This document shows, piece by piece, positions 34,747 to 42,391 of a stretch of 47,259 bases of DNA; positions within the stretch are counted from its first letter, which is position 1, and the number at the start of each line of letters is the position of its first letter. A program made the position numbers and the translations under genes. A model generated the notes under the pieces. The model was given only the letters and a program-made list of their open reading frames with translations. It had not been told where the DNA came from and did not search any database. This DNA is from Bacillus mycoides (GTDB lineage: Bacteria > Bacillota > Bacilli > Bacillales > Bacillaceae_G), in the NCBI RefSeq assembly GCF_001757995.1, contig NZ_LXLV01000043.1, positions 1 to 47,259 on the forward strand, in the 5' to 3' direction.

Positions 34747-35052
34747 TTAGCAACAAGTTCCTTTTCCAGTTTTCCTAAATATGCAACAAAGTTCTTCTGA
34801 TAGTAAGTTATTGACTTCATTATCATTTAAATCATAATAACTCCAAGTACCTTGTGTATCTTTAACTATCAAATTTGCCTCAAGTAAAATCTTTAAGTGA
34901 TAGGATAATTTGGATTGTGTCATTTCAAATATTTCAGTTAAATCACATACACAAGTTCTACCTCTTTGACAAAGTTCATACATAATCTCTAATCTTTTTT
35001 GATCAGCAAGGGCTTTAAATTTCTTTTCGTATTGTTCAAATTGTTTAGTCAT
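34747..35052 (-). CDS. arsR: ArsR arsenite-responsive repressor
   Basis: 101 residues; the ATG at 35052 is placed 9 bp from AGGAG, and a longer TTG-started reading is disfavoured. A winged helix (ADQKRLEIMYELCQ, then MTQSKLSYHLKILLEANLI) carries the metal site TCVCDLTEIF with two cysteines in the DNA-recognition helix region; CC pairs near the C-terminus may add ligands. It represses its own operon until arsenite binds. First gene of arsR-arsI-acr3-arsC. Confidence 0.93.
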   Translation of the reverse strand: MTKQFEQYEKKFKALADQKRLEIMYELCQRGRTCVCDLTEIFEMTQSKLSYHLKILLEANLIVKDTQGTWSYYDLNDNEVNNLLSEELCCIFRKTGKGTCC

Positions 35053-35071
35053 ATTATGCAATCTCCTATTA

Positions 35072-35147
35072 ATCAAATTTTCTTGATGTATTTATTATAT
35101 GTGAGATTTCTTGTTTAATGCAACAATTAAATCAATTTTTTTTGATT
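35072..35147 (-). promoter_or_regulatory. ars promoter with two ArsR operators
   Basis: On the minus strand, TTGCAT (35118-35123), 18 bp, TATAAT (35094-35099). One operator ATCAAATTTTCTTGAT lies downstream of the -10 (35072-35087) and another AATCAATTTTTTTTGATT upstream of the -35 (35130-35147). Two flanking sites suggest cooperative repression. Confidence 0.78.
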
Positions 35148-35161
35148 AATTAAATTAAAAA

Positions 35162-35201
35162 CTTCCCTAACATATTAGACATATATAATATGTTAAGGGA
35201 G
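35162..35201. other. Hairpin near the transposon right end
   Basis: CTTCCCTAACATATT pairs with AATATGTTAAGGGAG over a 10-nt loop, 40 bp inside the right boundary. It may be a recombinase-binding end sequence; TCTAATATG and AATGTTTAAGGGAT motifs occur near the left end too. Confidence 0.5.
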
Positions 35202-35240
35202 TGATGTAATAACAGTTTTTTTAAAATTAGGTCTTGATAA

Positions 35241-35540
35241 CCATTTTCAGCCATAAAAGAACAATTTGAAGGATTAAATGAAATGTATGAAAAACAAAAC
35301 GAAGTACCGATGCCTATTTTAGATGAACAAAAACTAGATCTTATAAATGATATCGTATGTTGTGCAATTGCTGAAAATAAGCAAGTAAGTATTTCATACC
35401 AAAAACAGAACAAAGTATATTCCGAAGTGGGTTATATTCATTACTACGATATGATTTGTAATGAATTAAGAATTAGGAATCAACATGATAATGTATTTTA
35501 TATAAAAGTTAATCATGTTACAAATATAAAATATACATAA
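35241..35540 (+). pseudogene. yolD: 3' fragment of yolD, beyond the transposon
   Basis: From CCATTTT at 35241 the frame reads PFSAIKEQFEGLNEMYEKQN, then PILDEQKLDLINDIVCCAI and GYIHYYDMICNELRIRNQ, which is the rest of a YolD-like protein in the same codon phase as the 28770 fragment. No ribosome site precedes the internal ATG at 35283. YolD-like proteins are small partners of Y-family polymerases whose exact role is unclear. Confidence 0.85.
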
Positions 35541-35621
35541 TCGTCTACAAAATAAAAAGCATCCACTATGTGAACACTTCATGTTATTATGATTAAGTTA
35601 TATTAATTCGTTAATATGTAG

Positions 35622-35732
35622 GTGAAACAAATAGAAAATAAAGAAACTAAACAAGAATACGATCTAAGTAAAATATACCACTACCTCCTAATCACCGAGT
35701 TTGATACCATTGAGAAAGCGTCTATATCTTAA
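35622..35732 (+). pseudogene. Short open frame interrupted by the 160-bp repeat
   Basis: GTG start after ATATGTAGG gives KQIENKETKQEYDLSKIYHY, then enters the repeat at 35687 and stops at 35732. The charged opening looks like the start of a gene whose remainder was displaced. Very low certainty. Confidence 0.25.
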
Positions 35733-35846
35733 GGATAAAGGGTTTGTCTTTGTTTATTATTATGGACAGTAATTTGGAGAAATAAACGTACTCGGTGATT
35801 AGGGGATAAGAAACTATTTAAAACATTTGAGACTTCGGTAATTGAG
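35687..35846. repeat. 160-bp dispersed repeat, copy 1 (bcr-like)
   Basis: Starts CCTAATCACCGAGT; an internal complement ACTCGGTGATTAGG lies at 35790-35803 and a second related end (TTCGGTAATTGAG) at about 35834-35846. It shares AAGGATAAAGGGTTTGTCTT and following bases with the copy at 38464. Length and dyad structure resemble the bcr1 element of the B. cereus group, which I cannot verify here. Confidence 0.65.
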
Positions 35847-35879
35847 TAAATAAAAAATACGTTGTTATTCTCGTTGTAA

Positions 35880-36028
35880 GGAGAGAGGAGAATTTAGTGA
35901 TTATTGGGATCCCACCTCATGCCCATCAACCCAATATTTTGGAGTACCTCCAAAAAAAATTCACCTCAGATACAACAAAAGAGCCTTACCTCTGTAGGCA
36001 AGACTCCACTAGTGGAGTTATATAGTAT
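35880..36028. other. Gene-free stretch with an IS231-like end and a palindrome
   Basis: CCTCATGCCCATCAACCC (about 35914-35931) resembles an IS231 terminus. ACTCCACTAGTGGAGT near 36004-36019 is a perfect palindrome just past the stop of the 44-aa gene and may terminate it. Confidence 0.4.
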
Positions 36029-36163
36029 TTACATAGCAAATAAGAAACATAAAACATATAATACCAAGTAGCAGAACCCTAATATTCCGCCTACAGCTAG
36101 TACCTGTTTAACCCAACTCTTGAATTTCAGATTACTGTCAATAATCGCTTGTACTCTTTCCAT
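36029..36163 (-). CDS. 44-aa single-pass membrane protein
   Basis: ATG at 36163 with AGGAGG at 8-bp spacing. The sequence is MERVQAIIDSNLKFKSWVKQ followed by one hydrophobic segment (VLAVGGILGFCYLVLYVLCF). It is divergent from the 26-aa peptide gene at 36374. The pairing of a tiny hydrophobic peptide and a small membrane protein suggests a bacteriocin or toxin with its immunity or antidote, but this is a guess from context. Confidence 0.6.
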   Translation of the reverse strand: MERVQAIIDSNLKFKSWVKQVLAVGGILGFCYLVLYVLCFLFAM

Positions 36164-36292
36164 ATCCGTTTCCTCCTATTAAGGAGAACCCTTAAAGACT
36201 CTCACCTCGCTATGATACCATTAAGGAATGACTAATAGAGGTCTAATTTTTGTCTAAATATATAAATATGTAATATTGCATATAGAAATGTA

Positions 36293-36321
36293 TTGTTATA
36301 AATGTAAGCGCTTACTATGAT
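36293..36321 (+). promoter_or_regulatory. Promoter with CcpA-type (cre) site in the spacer
   Basis: TTGTTA (36293-36298), 17 bp, TATGAT (36316-36321). The spacer holds TGTAAGCGCTTACT (36303-36316), a near-ideal cre site with a perfect GTAAGCGCTTAC dyad. CcpA binding here would block RNA polymerase, giving carbon catabolite repression of the downstream peptide gene. Confidence 0.7.
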
Positions 36322-36373
36322 GAAGTTATAAAGATTCACCACATCTTAATACAAAAAAAGAGGAGGAAATAAT

Positions 36374-36454
36374 ATGGCAATCGCAATGGCAGTTTTATCA
36401 TTCTTAGGTGGAGTGCTTCCATTAGTAACAACACTTATAAAAGCATTCATGTAA
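36374..36454 (+). CDS. 26-aa hydrophobic peptide
   Basis: The ATG follows AGGAGGAAATA at good spacing. The product is MAIAMAVLSFLGGVLPLVTT followed by LIKAFM: no signal or leader, one Lys, mostly hydrophobic, with a Pro-containing centre. It resembles leaderless peptide toxins or phenol-soluble-modulin-like peptides in size and character but I cannot name a family. A dedicated promoter with a cre site lies upstream and strong hairpins follow at 36490 and 36543, so this is a real transcription unit. Confidence 0.65.
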   Translation: MAIAMAVLSFLGGVLPLVTTLIKAFM

Positions 36455-36489
36455 TATAATTCTCTGCACTTATTTTTTAAAATTATCAT

Positions 36490-36576
36490 ACAAATGATCT
36501 GTATATCAAAAATGAATTGATGTGCAGATCATTTGTGTGAGCAAAGTCTCTTTAAGCATTATGAAGGGACTTTTTT
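36490..36576 (+). terminator. Two hairpins after the peptide gene
   Basis: ACAAATGATCTG/CAGATCATTTGT (36490-36536, 12-bp perfect stem) is followed by AAAGTC...GACTTTTTT (36543-36576), an intrinsic terminator. The bases 36577-36918 hold no gene that I can support. Confidence 0.75.
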
Positions 36577-36918
36577 AAATTTCTACATACTTGAGGTTCC
36601 GTCACATCAACATCAAGTTAAAGCACTTTTAAAACATTTACATATTAGTTTACATTCATTTCCCCTTAAAACATTGAATTTATCCCTATTCCCCTGAGAC
36701 CATCAGAATAGGAAAAAAGTATACATTCAAAATACTATAAATAAAGAAGTTGAAACATCCATAAATAAAAAAACTAAATCTATGTTAGCTTTTTACATAA
36801 GTCATGTTATCAGTAATTTTAGTGAAAATATGAATATAATGATGATCATTTTGGAAAAATACCACAAATGATTAAAATCCAACTTAGAATAAGTTGTTTT
36901 TTACTGGATGGAGAAAAT

Positions 36919-37995
36919 ATGAAGAAAATTACTCGAAAACAAATTATACTGTTTTGTATTTCGTTAATATTTATGACAGGCTGCTTGCAAAAGTATGTTA
37001 TTGATGATGTTGAATTAATTCAAGGAATTGTATTCGATATAACAAAAAATAAAATAAAAACAACAATTGTCTCTCCTGTTCAAAAAAAAGGTCATCAAGT
37101 TCAAGTATTTGAAAACATCGGAAACACAGTAACACAAGGAAGAGAAAAATTCTCTTCCGAATCTTCGCGCCCCCTTGTCATCGGACAATTACGTGTTGCT
37201 CTTCTTACAGAAAAATTAGCAAAAAAAGATATAACCATAGCATATGATACACTTCTACGCGATAAGAGCATAGCAGGTAGGATATATCTAGGAATATTAG
37301 AAGGTGAGGGATATGAGCTATTCTCTGGAAAATATAATAATACCTTTAACGTTGCAATTTACATAAAAAACCTGTTTGAACACAACATGGAAACAGGTTC
37401 ATTACCACATGATAATTTATATCTTAACTCTTATCGCTACTACGAAGTAGGAAGAGATACTTTTATGCCAATATTAAAAAAACAAAAAGACAAGATAAAA
37501 ATTAAAAGTATAGCCCTTTTTAAAAAAGACAAATATATAGGGAAATTGGAACAAAAAGATATGTTTATTTTTAAAGGATTGCTTGAAAAAAACAGATTAA
37601 ATTCCAAAGAATTCAAAACCCATGACGGTTATGTATTAATTAACAATATCAGTTCCACTCCTTCCTATCATGTTCAGATTAAAAATGGAAAACCATTTTT
37701 TTATATTCAAGTTAAAATGAATGCTCGTCTACAAGAAACCTCAAAAATAATAAATTTAGAAAATAAAAACACTATCGAGATAGTAACAAAAAACATAGAA
37801 AAACAATTGAATACAGAAAGTAAAAAACTAATAAAAAAAATACAAAATCTAAATGTAGATCCACTTGGCTTAGGATCCAAATTCAAACAACACTATAAGC
37901 CATTTAAATTAAAAGAATGGAAAAAAATGTATAAAACAGTGCCGGTAAAAGTAAAATACATTGTAAATATTGAAAATTCAGGGGTCATTGAGTAA
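36919..37995 (+). CDS. Ger(x)C-type spore germination lipoprotein
   Basis: 358 residues from the ATG at 36919 (ribosome site GGATGGAG); a longer reading upstream lacks one. Signal peptide and lipobox LIFMTGCLQKY give a lipid-anchored Cys at about residue 22. The domain order (IDDVELIQGIVFDI, then SSRPLVIGQLRVALLTEKLA, then HVQIKNGKPFFYIQVKMNAR) is that of GerAC/GerKC subunits of nutrient receptors. GerA- and GerB-type partners, normally cotranscribed, are absent, so it is an orphan; it could assemble with chromosomal receptors or be a leftover. Confidence 0.85.
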   Translation: MKKITRKQIILFCISLIFMTGCLQKYVIDDVELIQGIVFDITKNKIKTTIVSPVQKKGHQVQVFENIGNTVTQGREKFSSESSRPLVIGQLRVALLTEKLAKKDITIAYDTLLRDKSIAGRIYLGILEGEGYELFSGKYNNTFNVAIYIKNLFEHNMETGSLPHDNLYLNSYRYYEVGRDTFMPILKKQKDKIKIKSIALFKKDKYIGKLEQKDMFIFKGLLEKNRLNSKEFKTHDGYVLINNISSTPSYHVQIKNGKPFFYIQVKMNARLQETSKIINLENKNTIEIVTKNIEKQLNTESKKLIKKIQNLNVDPLGLGSKFKQHYKPFKLKEWKKMYKTVPVKVKYIVNIENSGVIE

Positions 37996-38073
37996 AACAT
38001 TTAATACTTTGTTACAAAAGGTCATCATATCAGTTACCATAAAACCACTTATCGGTATTCAATGTATCTAGAA

Positions 38074-38107
38074 AAAACCCCTTCAGTTTACTTGCTGAAG
38101 GGGTTTC
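38074..38107 (+). terminator. Terminator of the gerC-like gene
   Basis: AAACCCCTTCAG pairs with CTGAAGGGGTTT over an 8-nt loop; A-rich upstream. About 80 bp after the stop. Confidence 0.8.
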
Positions 38108-38139
38108 GTATATACATAATTCTCGTTATTGGAAGTCAA

Positions 38140-38463
38140 TTATTCACCAATATAGAACAGACTTTGTGCAATACTCGTAAAAAATTCTGGTTCTTGTATA
38201 GGAGAATCCTTTTCTATCTCTAAGTATGTTTTAAACCATTCTGATGTCTTCATTCTCCACCTTGCTACTTCTTTACCTTGATAATAAAAATTTGCCCAAT
38301 CCATTGGTACTTTCTTTACTATGAGTTCACAAGATTCAGATTTAATAAGAAGCTCAGGGGATACAACTTGCCATGAAATATAACTTACTTCATATTCTTC
38401 ACCTGTCAGATAGTTAATAACTTTATACGTAGGCTTTCCTAACCATTTGGTATACCATTCACT
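38140..38463 (-). pseudogene. 3' part of an unknown gene cut at the 160-bp repeat
   Basis: An open frame of 106 codons without a start runs from the repeat boundary at 38463 to a TAA at 38140: EWYTKWLGKPTYKVINYLTG, then EEYEVSYISWQVVSPELLI and VARWRMKTSEWFKTYLEIE. The codon use is natural and the sequence looks protein-like, so the 5' part was probably lost when the repeat inserted. The family is not recognised. Confidence 0.6.
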
Positions 38464-38623
38464 CCTAATTACCGAGTTTGATGCTCTAAAGAAAGAGTCT
38501 GTTTCTTAAGGATAAAGGGTTTGTCTTTGTTTATTATTATGGACAGTGATTTGGAAAAATAAACGTACTCAGTGATTGGTAAGAGAAATAAAATTGAAAA
38601 GGTTTTTTGTTTCGGTAATTAGG
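38464..38623. repeat. 160-bp dispersed repeat, copy 2 (bcr-like)
   Basis: Inverted ends CCTAATTACCGAGT (38464) and TTCGGTAATTAGG (to 38623). Shares a long central block with copy 1 at 35687. The left flank (GGTATACCATTCACT) is also similar to that of copy 1 (ATATACCACTACCT), so the element may start a few bases earlier. Confidence 0.7.
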
Positions 38624-39009
38624 TATACAGGAGAGAAACATCTGAGCTTTCAACCTTTTCAAAAAATAAGTGTTTATTTAAAAAGTATGTACTAAAAACC
38701 GTAGGAATTGATACGTCCTACGGTTTGGTTATGCAAATGTAATAAATATAGTTGTTCATGTATTTCAATTTGTTTATTGAATCATTTTTATACTTTTTAA
38801 ACTTAAAAGTTGAAAAAGTGTAAAGTTAGTATTATTATATACCTAAAGAATGATTGATGTGATCTACTCTCACTTTTACTCTCCCTATATTAAAAGAACT
38901 AGTTTCCGTGGATCATTATCAATCATTCCTAAAATATTAAAGTAGTATAAACGAATGGTACAATAAGTATACTAATTATGAAATATAAAAAATAGTTGAG
39001 GTGTGATTA
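38624..39009. other. Gene-free stretch with hairpin
   Basis: AAAACCGTAGG...CCTACGGTTT (about 38695-38727) is a terminator-like stem. TTTATACTTTTTAAACTT pairs with AAGTTGAAAAAGTGTAAAG at 38787-38824. No gene. Confidence 0.5.
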
Positions 39010-39435
39010 TTGAGATACCATTTAGAAGAATTTTGTGGATTTTCTATACATCGTACAGATCTAGGATTAAAAAATTATTATAAGGAGATATTAGCTCCTT
39101 TTGATATTACTCCAGATCAGTGGGTAATTATGATGATTCTTTGGGAAAAAGATGGCATAACACAAAAAGAAATAGCAGAAAAAGCATATAGAGATGAAAC
39201 AACTGTTGGTCGCATGATATACAATCTAGAGAAAAAAGGTTTTATTCAGCGCTTGCAAGATAAAAAAGATCGTCGATTTTTGCGTGTTTATGTAACAGAG
39301 AAAGGAATAGAAATTAAATCTGAAGTATATTCAGTCGGTATAGAATCTGAAAAAAAGGTTACACAAGGGTTATCAGAGGAAGAGTTAATTTTTTTGAATG
39401 AGATTCTTTATAAAATCTTTAAAAATAGCATGTAA
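39010..39435 (+). CDS. MarR-family transcriptional regulator
   Basis: 141 residues from a TTG start with GAGGTGTG upstream. Winged helix: GITQKEIAEKAYRDETTVGR, then MIYNLEKKGFIQRLQDKKDR with the usual wing DRRFLRVYVTEKG. MarR proteins sense small phenolics or oxidants; there is one Cys (CGFSIH, residue 9). It lies upstream of a truncated regulator and sodA, so control of oxidative stress genes is possible. The ligand and operator are not evident. Confidence 0.85.
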   Translation: MRYHLEEFCGFSIHRTDLGLKNYYKEILAPFDITPDQWVIMMILWEKDGITQKEIAEKAYRDETTVGRMIYNLEKKGFIQRLQDKKDRRFLRVYVTEKGIEIKSEVYSVGIESEKKVTQGLSEEELIFLNEILYKIFKNSM

Positions 39436-39442
39436 CTTCAAA

Positions 39443-39557
39443 AATAGATGCTGTAGCATCTATTGTGGCTGTTGCTCAATAAATGAGTATTGATAAGTAA
39501 TACTTACTATTTCTGCTATACACACTAACCTAAAATACCTGCTATAGCAGGTATTTT
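39443..39557 (+). terminator. Two hairpins after marR
   Basis: AATAGATGCTGTAGCATCTATT at 39443-39464 is a tight hairpin, and AAAATACCTGC-TATA-GCAGGTATTTT at 39532-39557 is a perfect terminator-type stem. Confidence 0.7.
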
Positions 39558-39715
39558 ATACTTGAAAGGAGTGATGTGTATTAAAGCAGCGTATTGATAC
39601 TCTATGGTAGTGCTAAAAATAGCATTTGATATTTATTTATTTCCCACGAAGAAGATTAATCTTAGAGGGAGAATAGTAAATTTGAAAATAAACATATTAT
39701 GTAGTGGGTTTACTA

Positions 39716-39964
39716 TTAGTTGTTAAATTTTATCAAAAATTTACAATGGGTTTCACCAACAGTTTGACAAGATACCCTTTCAACTTGTTTTGTTCCTAAT
39801 ACATTTTGAAACATAGCTGTTTCAAAACGGCAGGCTTTTTTAAAGTGACTTGCTACAGAAAAGATAGGGCAGTTGTATTCTATCAATTCATAGGAATCAT
39901 TATTGATTTTTGTAAGTTCAGTCATGTAGCCTTTATCGTTTTGAATTTTTGCTAGTTCTGTCAC
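39716..39964 (-). pseudogene. 3' remnant of a cysteine-containing winged-helix regulator
   Basis: 82 codons: SYELIEYNCPIFSVASHFKK, then ACRFETAMFQNVLG and VERVSCQTVGETHCKFLIK. The spacing of four cysteines (CP-x-C-x-C-x-C) is that of the C-terminal metal or Fe-S domain of SufR-like/DeoR-type regulators. The DNA-binding N-terminus is missing and a stop lies two codons upstream, so the gene is truncated. It faces away from sodA, 47 bp apart. Confidence 0.65.
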
Positions 39965-40011
39965 TTTTTACTCTGGATTTTTATTTAACATATTTAATGG
40001 AGGAATTAACA

Positions 40012-40638
40012 ATGAATAAACACAAATTACCTATTTTACCATATGGATTTAATGAATTAACAGCATTTATTGATGAGGAAACAATGAAACTACATCATGG
40101 AAAACATCACCAAACTTATGTTGATAAATTAAATGATGCAATTGCAAATTATCCAGAGCTACATGATAAAAGTGTAGTTGATCTGTTAAAAGATATTGAT
40201 CGACTTCCATTGGAAATTCAAAACGCTGTTCGAAATAATGGAGGAGGCCATTTGAACCACTCTCTATTTTGGGAAATATTGAAACCAGGAGGAGAAAATA
40301 AACCAACAGGTTCGCTTCACACAGCAATCCAAAATGATTTAGGTGGTACATGTGGATGTGATACATTTAAAGAACAATTTACAAATGCTGCTGTAAGCAG
40401 ATTCGGATCAGGTTGGGCATGGCTTGTTGTAAATGAGAATAAAAAATTAGAAGTTATGAGTACAGCTAATCAAGATAATCCAATCATGGATGGGAAAACG
40501 GCTATCCTTGGATTAGATGTATGGGAGCATGCGTACTATTTAAATTATCAAAATAGACGTCCTGAATATATATTAAACTTCTTTAATGTAATTAATTGGA
40601 ATGTTGCTTTAGAAAAGTACAATGAGGCGATTAAATAA
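40012..40638 (+). CDS. sodA: Manganese/iron superoxide dismutase (copy 1)
   Basis: 208 residues, ATG after GGAGGAATT. All ligands are present: His in [13 protein letters not shown] (~27), His in [11 protein letters not shown] (~83), Asp and His in [14 protein letters not shown] (~171 and 175). Converts superoxide to peroxide and oxygen in the cytoplasm. It differs clearly from the second intact copy at 45326, for example in the loop [12 protein letters not shown] with two extra cysteines. Followed by an intrinsic terminator. Confidence 0.93.
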   Translation: MNKHKLPILPYGFNELTAFIDEETMKLHHGKHHQTYVDKLNDAIANYPELHDKSVVDLLKDIDRLPLEIQNAVRNNGGGHLNHSLFWEILKPGGENKPTGSLHTAIQNDLGGTCGCDTFKEQFTNAAVSRFGSGWAWLVVNENKKLEVMSTANQDNPIMDGKTAILGLDVWEHAYYLNYQNRRPEYILNFFNVINWNVALEKYNEAIK

Positions 40639-40685
40639 AGTGAAATTTTAATCAGTGGAGAGTTCTTCATCCCTAACTGACTATT

Positions 40686-40749
40686 AGCCCTCACAATCGG
40701 GCTTTTACGGGCAGTTCATTTTTTAACTAACTTCTTTGTTACTGCCCGT
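40686..40749 (+). terminator. sodA terminator plus adjacent large hairpin
   Basis: AGCCC-TCACAATC-GGGCTTTT (40686-40706) is an intrinsic terminator. Directly after it ACGGGCAGT (40707-40715) pairs with ACTGCCCGT (40741-40749); this second dyad may be a repeat-type element. Confidence 0.65.
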
Positions 40750-40773
40750 TAATGCGGGATAAATAGATAAATA

Positions 40774-40810
40774 AGGTATAAAAGGTATCTCGAAGATGCC
40801 TTTTATACTT
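40774..40810 (+). promoter_or_regulatory. Hairpin in the leader of the reductase gene
   Basis: AGGTATAAAAGGTATCT, CGA, AGATGCCTTTTATACTT: a 17-bp stem (one mismatch) ending 20 bp before the start codon. It may be a terminator for the upstream gene or a leader structure affecting the next gene. Confidence 0.5.
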
Positions 40811-40830
40811 ATAAAAGAGGTGTAACATCT

Positions 40831-41817
40831 ATGGAAAAACAACAAGTATTTGATATTACAATTATTGGTGGTGGCCCCACTGGTTTATTTGCTACTTTTT
40901 ATGCAGGCATGCGGAATATGAAAGTGAAAATCATTGATAGCCTACATCAATTAGGTGGACAACTGAGTGAGTTATATCCAGATAAATATATTTATGATGT
41001 GGGCGGTTTTCCTAAAGTATTAGCTAAAGATTTAGTTAAGAGTTTAGTTAGTCAAGCAGAGTATGCTTCTCCAGAAATATGTCTAGAGGAGACTGTTTTA
41101 GAAATCAAACAAGATGATGGACATTTTGAATTAATTACAAATAAAGGGGTTCACTATTCTAAAACTATTCTTATAACGTCTGGTATTGGTGCTTTTGAGC
41201 CTAGAAAATTAAATATTAGTAACGCAAAAGAGTATGAAGGTAAAAATTTATACTATCAGGTGAAAGACATAAATCATTTCAAAGATTCCAAAGTTCTTGT
41301 ATGTGGTGGGGGCGATTCAGCAGTCGATTGGTCTTTAATGTTAAAAGATATTGCTGAAGAAGTTACACTTTGTCACAGGCGTCCCGATTTTAGAGCACAT
41401 GAAAGTAGTGTCGATGCTCTTTTTAACTCCAATGTAAAGATAAAAACACCTTACGCAATTAAAGAGCTGATAGGGGATAGAGAAAGCATTCATAAAGTAA
41501 TAATTTTAGATAAAAATGGTATGGAAGAAGAGATTGAGGTAGATCATGTTGTTGTGAATTATGGAAGTGTATCTTCGCTGGGACCGATTAAAAATTGGAA
41601 TTTAAATATGGACAAAAATTCTATAATTGTAAATACAAAAATGGAAACAAATATAAAGGGAATTTATGCAGCAGGTGATATTTGTACTTATGAAGGTAAA
41701 GTGAAACTGATTGCGGTGGGATTCGGCGAAGCACCTATCGCGGTTAATAATGCAAAATCATTTATTGATCCGTCATCACGTGTACAGCCTTTGCATAGTA
41801 CGAGTGTGTTTAAATAG
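40831..41817 (+). CDS. Ferredoxin/flavodoxin-NADP reductase, YumC-like
   Basis: 328 residues. FAD-binding [18 protein letters not shown] (N-terminus), second nucleotide site [16 protein letters not shown] (~155) with [10 protein letters not shown] (NADP phosphate contact), and the ATG-like [20 protein letters not shown] (~280). The CxxC of thioredoxin reductases is absent, which marks the YumC-type ferredoxin-NADP reductase. It would supply electrons to flavodoxin or ferredoxin; followed 13 bp later by a broken FMN reductase gene. Confidence 0.88.
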   Translation: MEKQQVFDITIIGGGPTGLFATFYAGMRNMKVKIIDSLHQLGGQLSELYPDKYIYDVGGFPKVLAKDLVKSLVSQAEYASPEICLEETVLEIKQDDGHFELITNKGVHYSKTILITSGIGAFEPRKLNISNAKEYEGKNLYYQVKDINHFKDSKVLVCGGGDSAVDWSLMLKDIAEEVTLCHRRPDFRAHESSVDALFNSNVKIKTPYAIKELIGDRESIHKVIILDKNGMEEEIEVDHVVVNYGSVSSLGPIKNWNLNMDKNSIIVNTKMETNIKGIYAAGDICTYEGKVKLIAVGFGEAPIAVNNAKSFIDPSSRVQPLHSTSVFK

Positions 41818-41829
41818 GGAGATAATAAA

Positions 41830-42365
41830 ATGAAGTTATTGGGTATATCAGGAGATTTAGTTGGAAAAAAGACAGCAAATGCAGTAAATGAAGTATTAAT
41901 GAGAGCCAAAAAACAAAATCCGGATTTAGAAATAGAATGAATTGATGTAAAAATTATCATGTTGAATTTGTTGATGGAAGATCATTAGAAGAGTATAACG
42001 ATGATACAAAATTGGTAGTAAATAAAATATTAGATGCTGATTTTTTCATTATTGGTACACCAGTTTATCAAGCTTCTATAACCGGAGTTTTAAAAAATCT
42101 ATTCGATCATTTACCAATTGATGCTTTTAAATCAAAAGTGGTAGGGATGATTACAATTGCTGGTACAAGTAAGCATTTTCTAGTCGGAGAAATGCAATTA
42201 AAACCTATCCTGTCTTTTTTTAAAGCTATTGTAGCAAGTAATAATGTTTTTATTCCTTCAAAATCTTTTAATGAACAGAATCAAATCGACGAAACAGATA
42301 TTATAAAAAGAATAGATAATTTAATAAGTGAACTATTGTTCTTACAAAATAAATTAAAGGGGTAA
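41830..42365 (+). pseudogene. NAD(P)H-dependent FMN reductase-like gene, broken
   Basis: The start MKLLGISGDLVGKKTANAVN follows GGGAGATAAT, then a TGA stop interrupts after DLEIE at 41938. A missing base in the A-run at about 41950 shifts the frame; the rest continues as YHVEFVDGRSLEEYNDDT, FFIIGTPVYQASITGVLKNL and FDHLPIDAFKSKV. The two lesions make function unlikely. The TPVYQASITG segment is the flavin-binding loop of the family. Confidence 0.82.
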
Positions 42366-42391
42366 CAACATAGTAAAGGAGAGGGAGAAAA

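Larger units (their letters stand above)
28800..35247 (+). mobile_element. Tn554-family transposon with arsenic resistance cargo
   Basis: A 6.44-kb element lies between two copies of CCATTTT (28800-28806 and 35241-35247). It carries the tnpA-tnpB-tnpC recombinase set typical of Tn554 on the plus strand and arsR-arsI-acr3-arsC on the minus strand. Tn554 elements lack long terminal inverted repeats and leave a short core at each end, which fits. The insertion splits yolD exactly. Because tnpA is broken the element is probably immobile unless helped. Confidence 0.88.
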
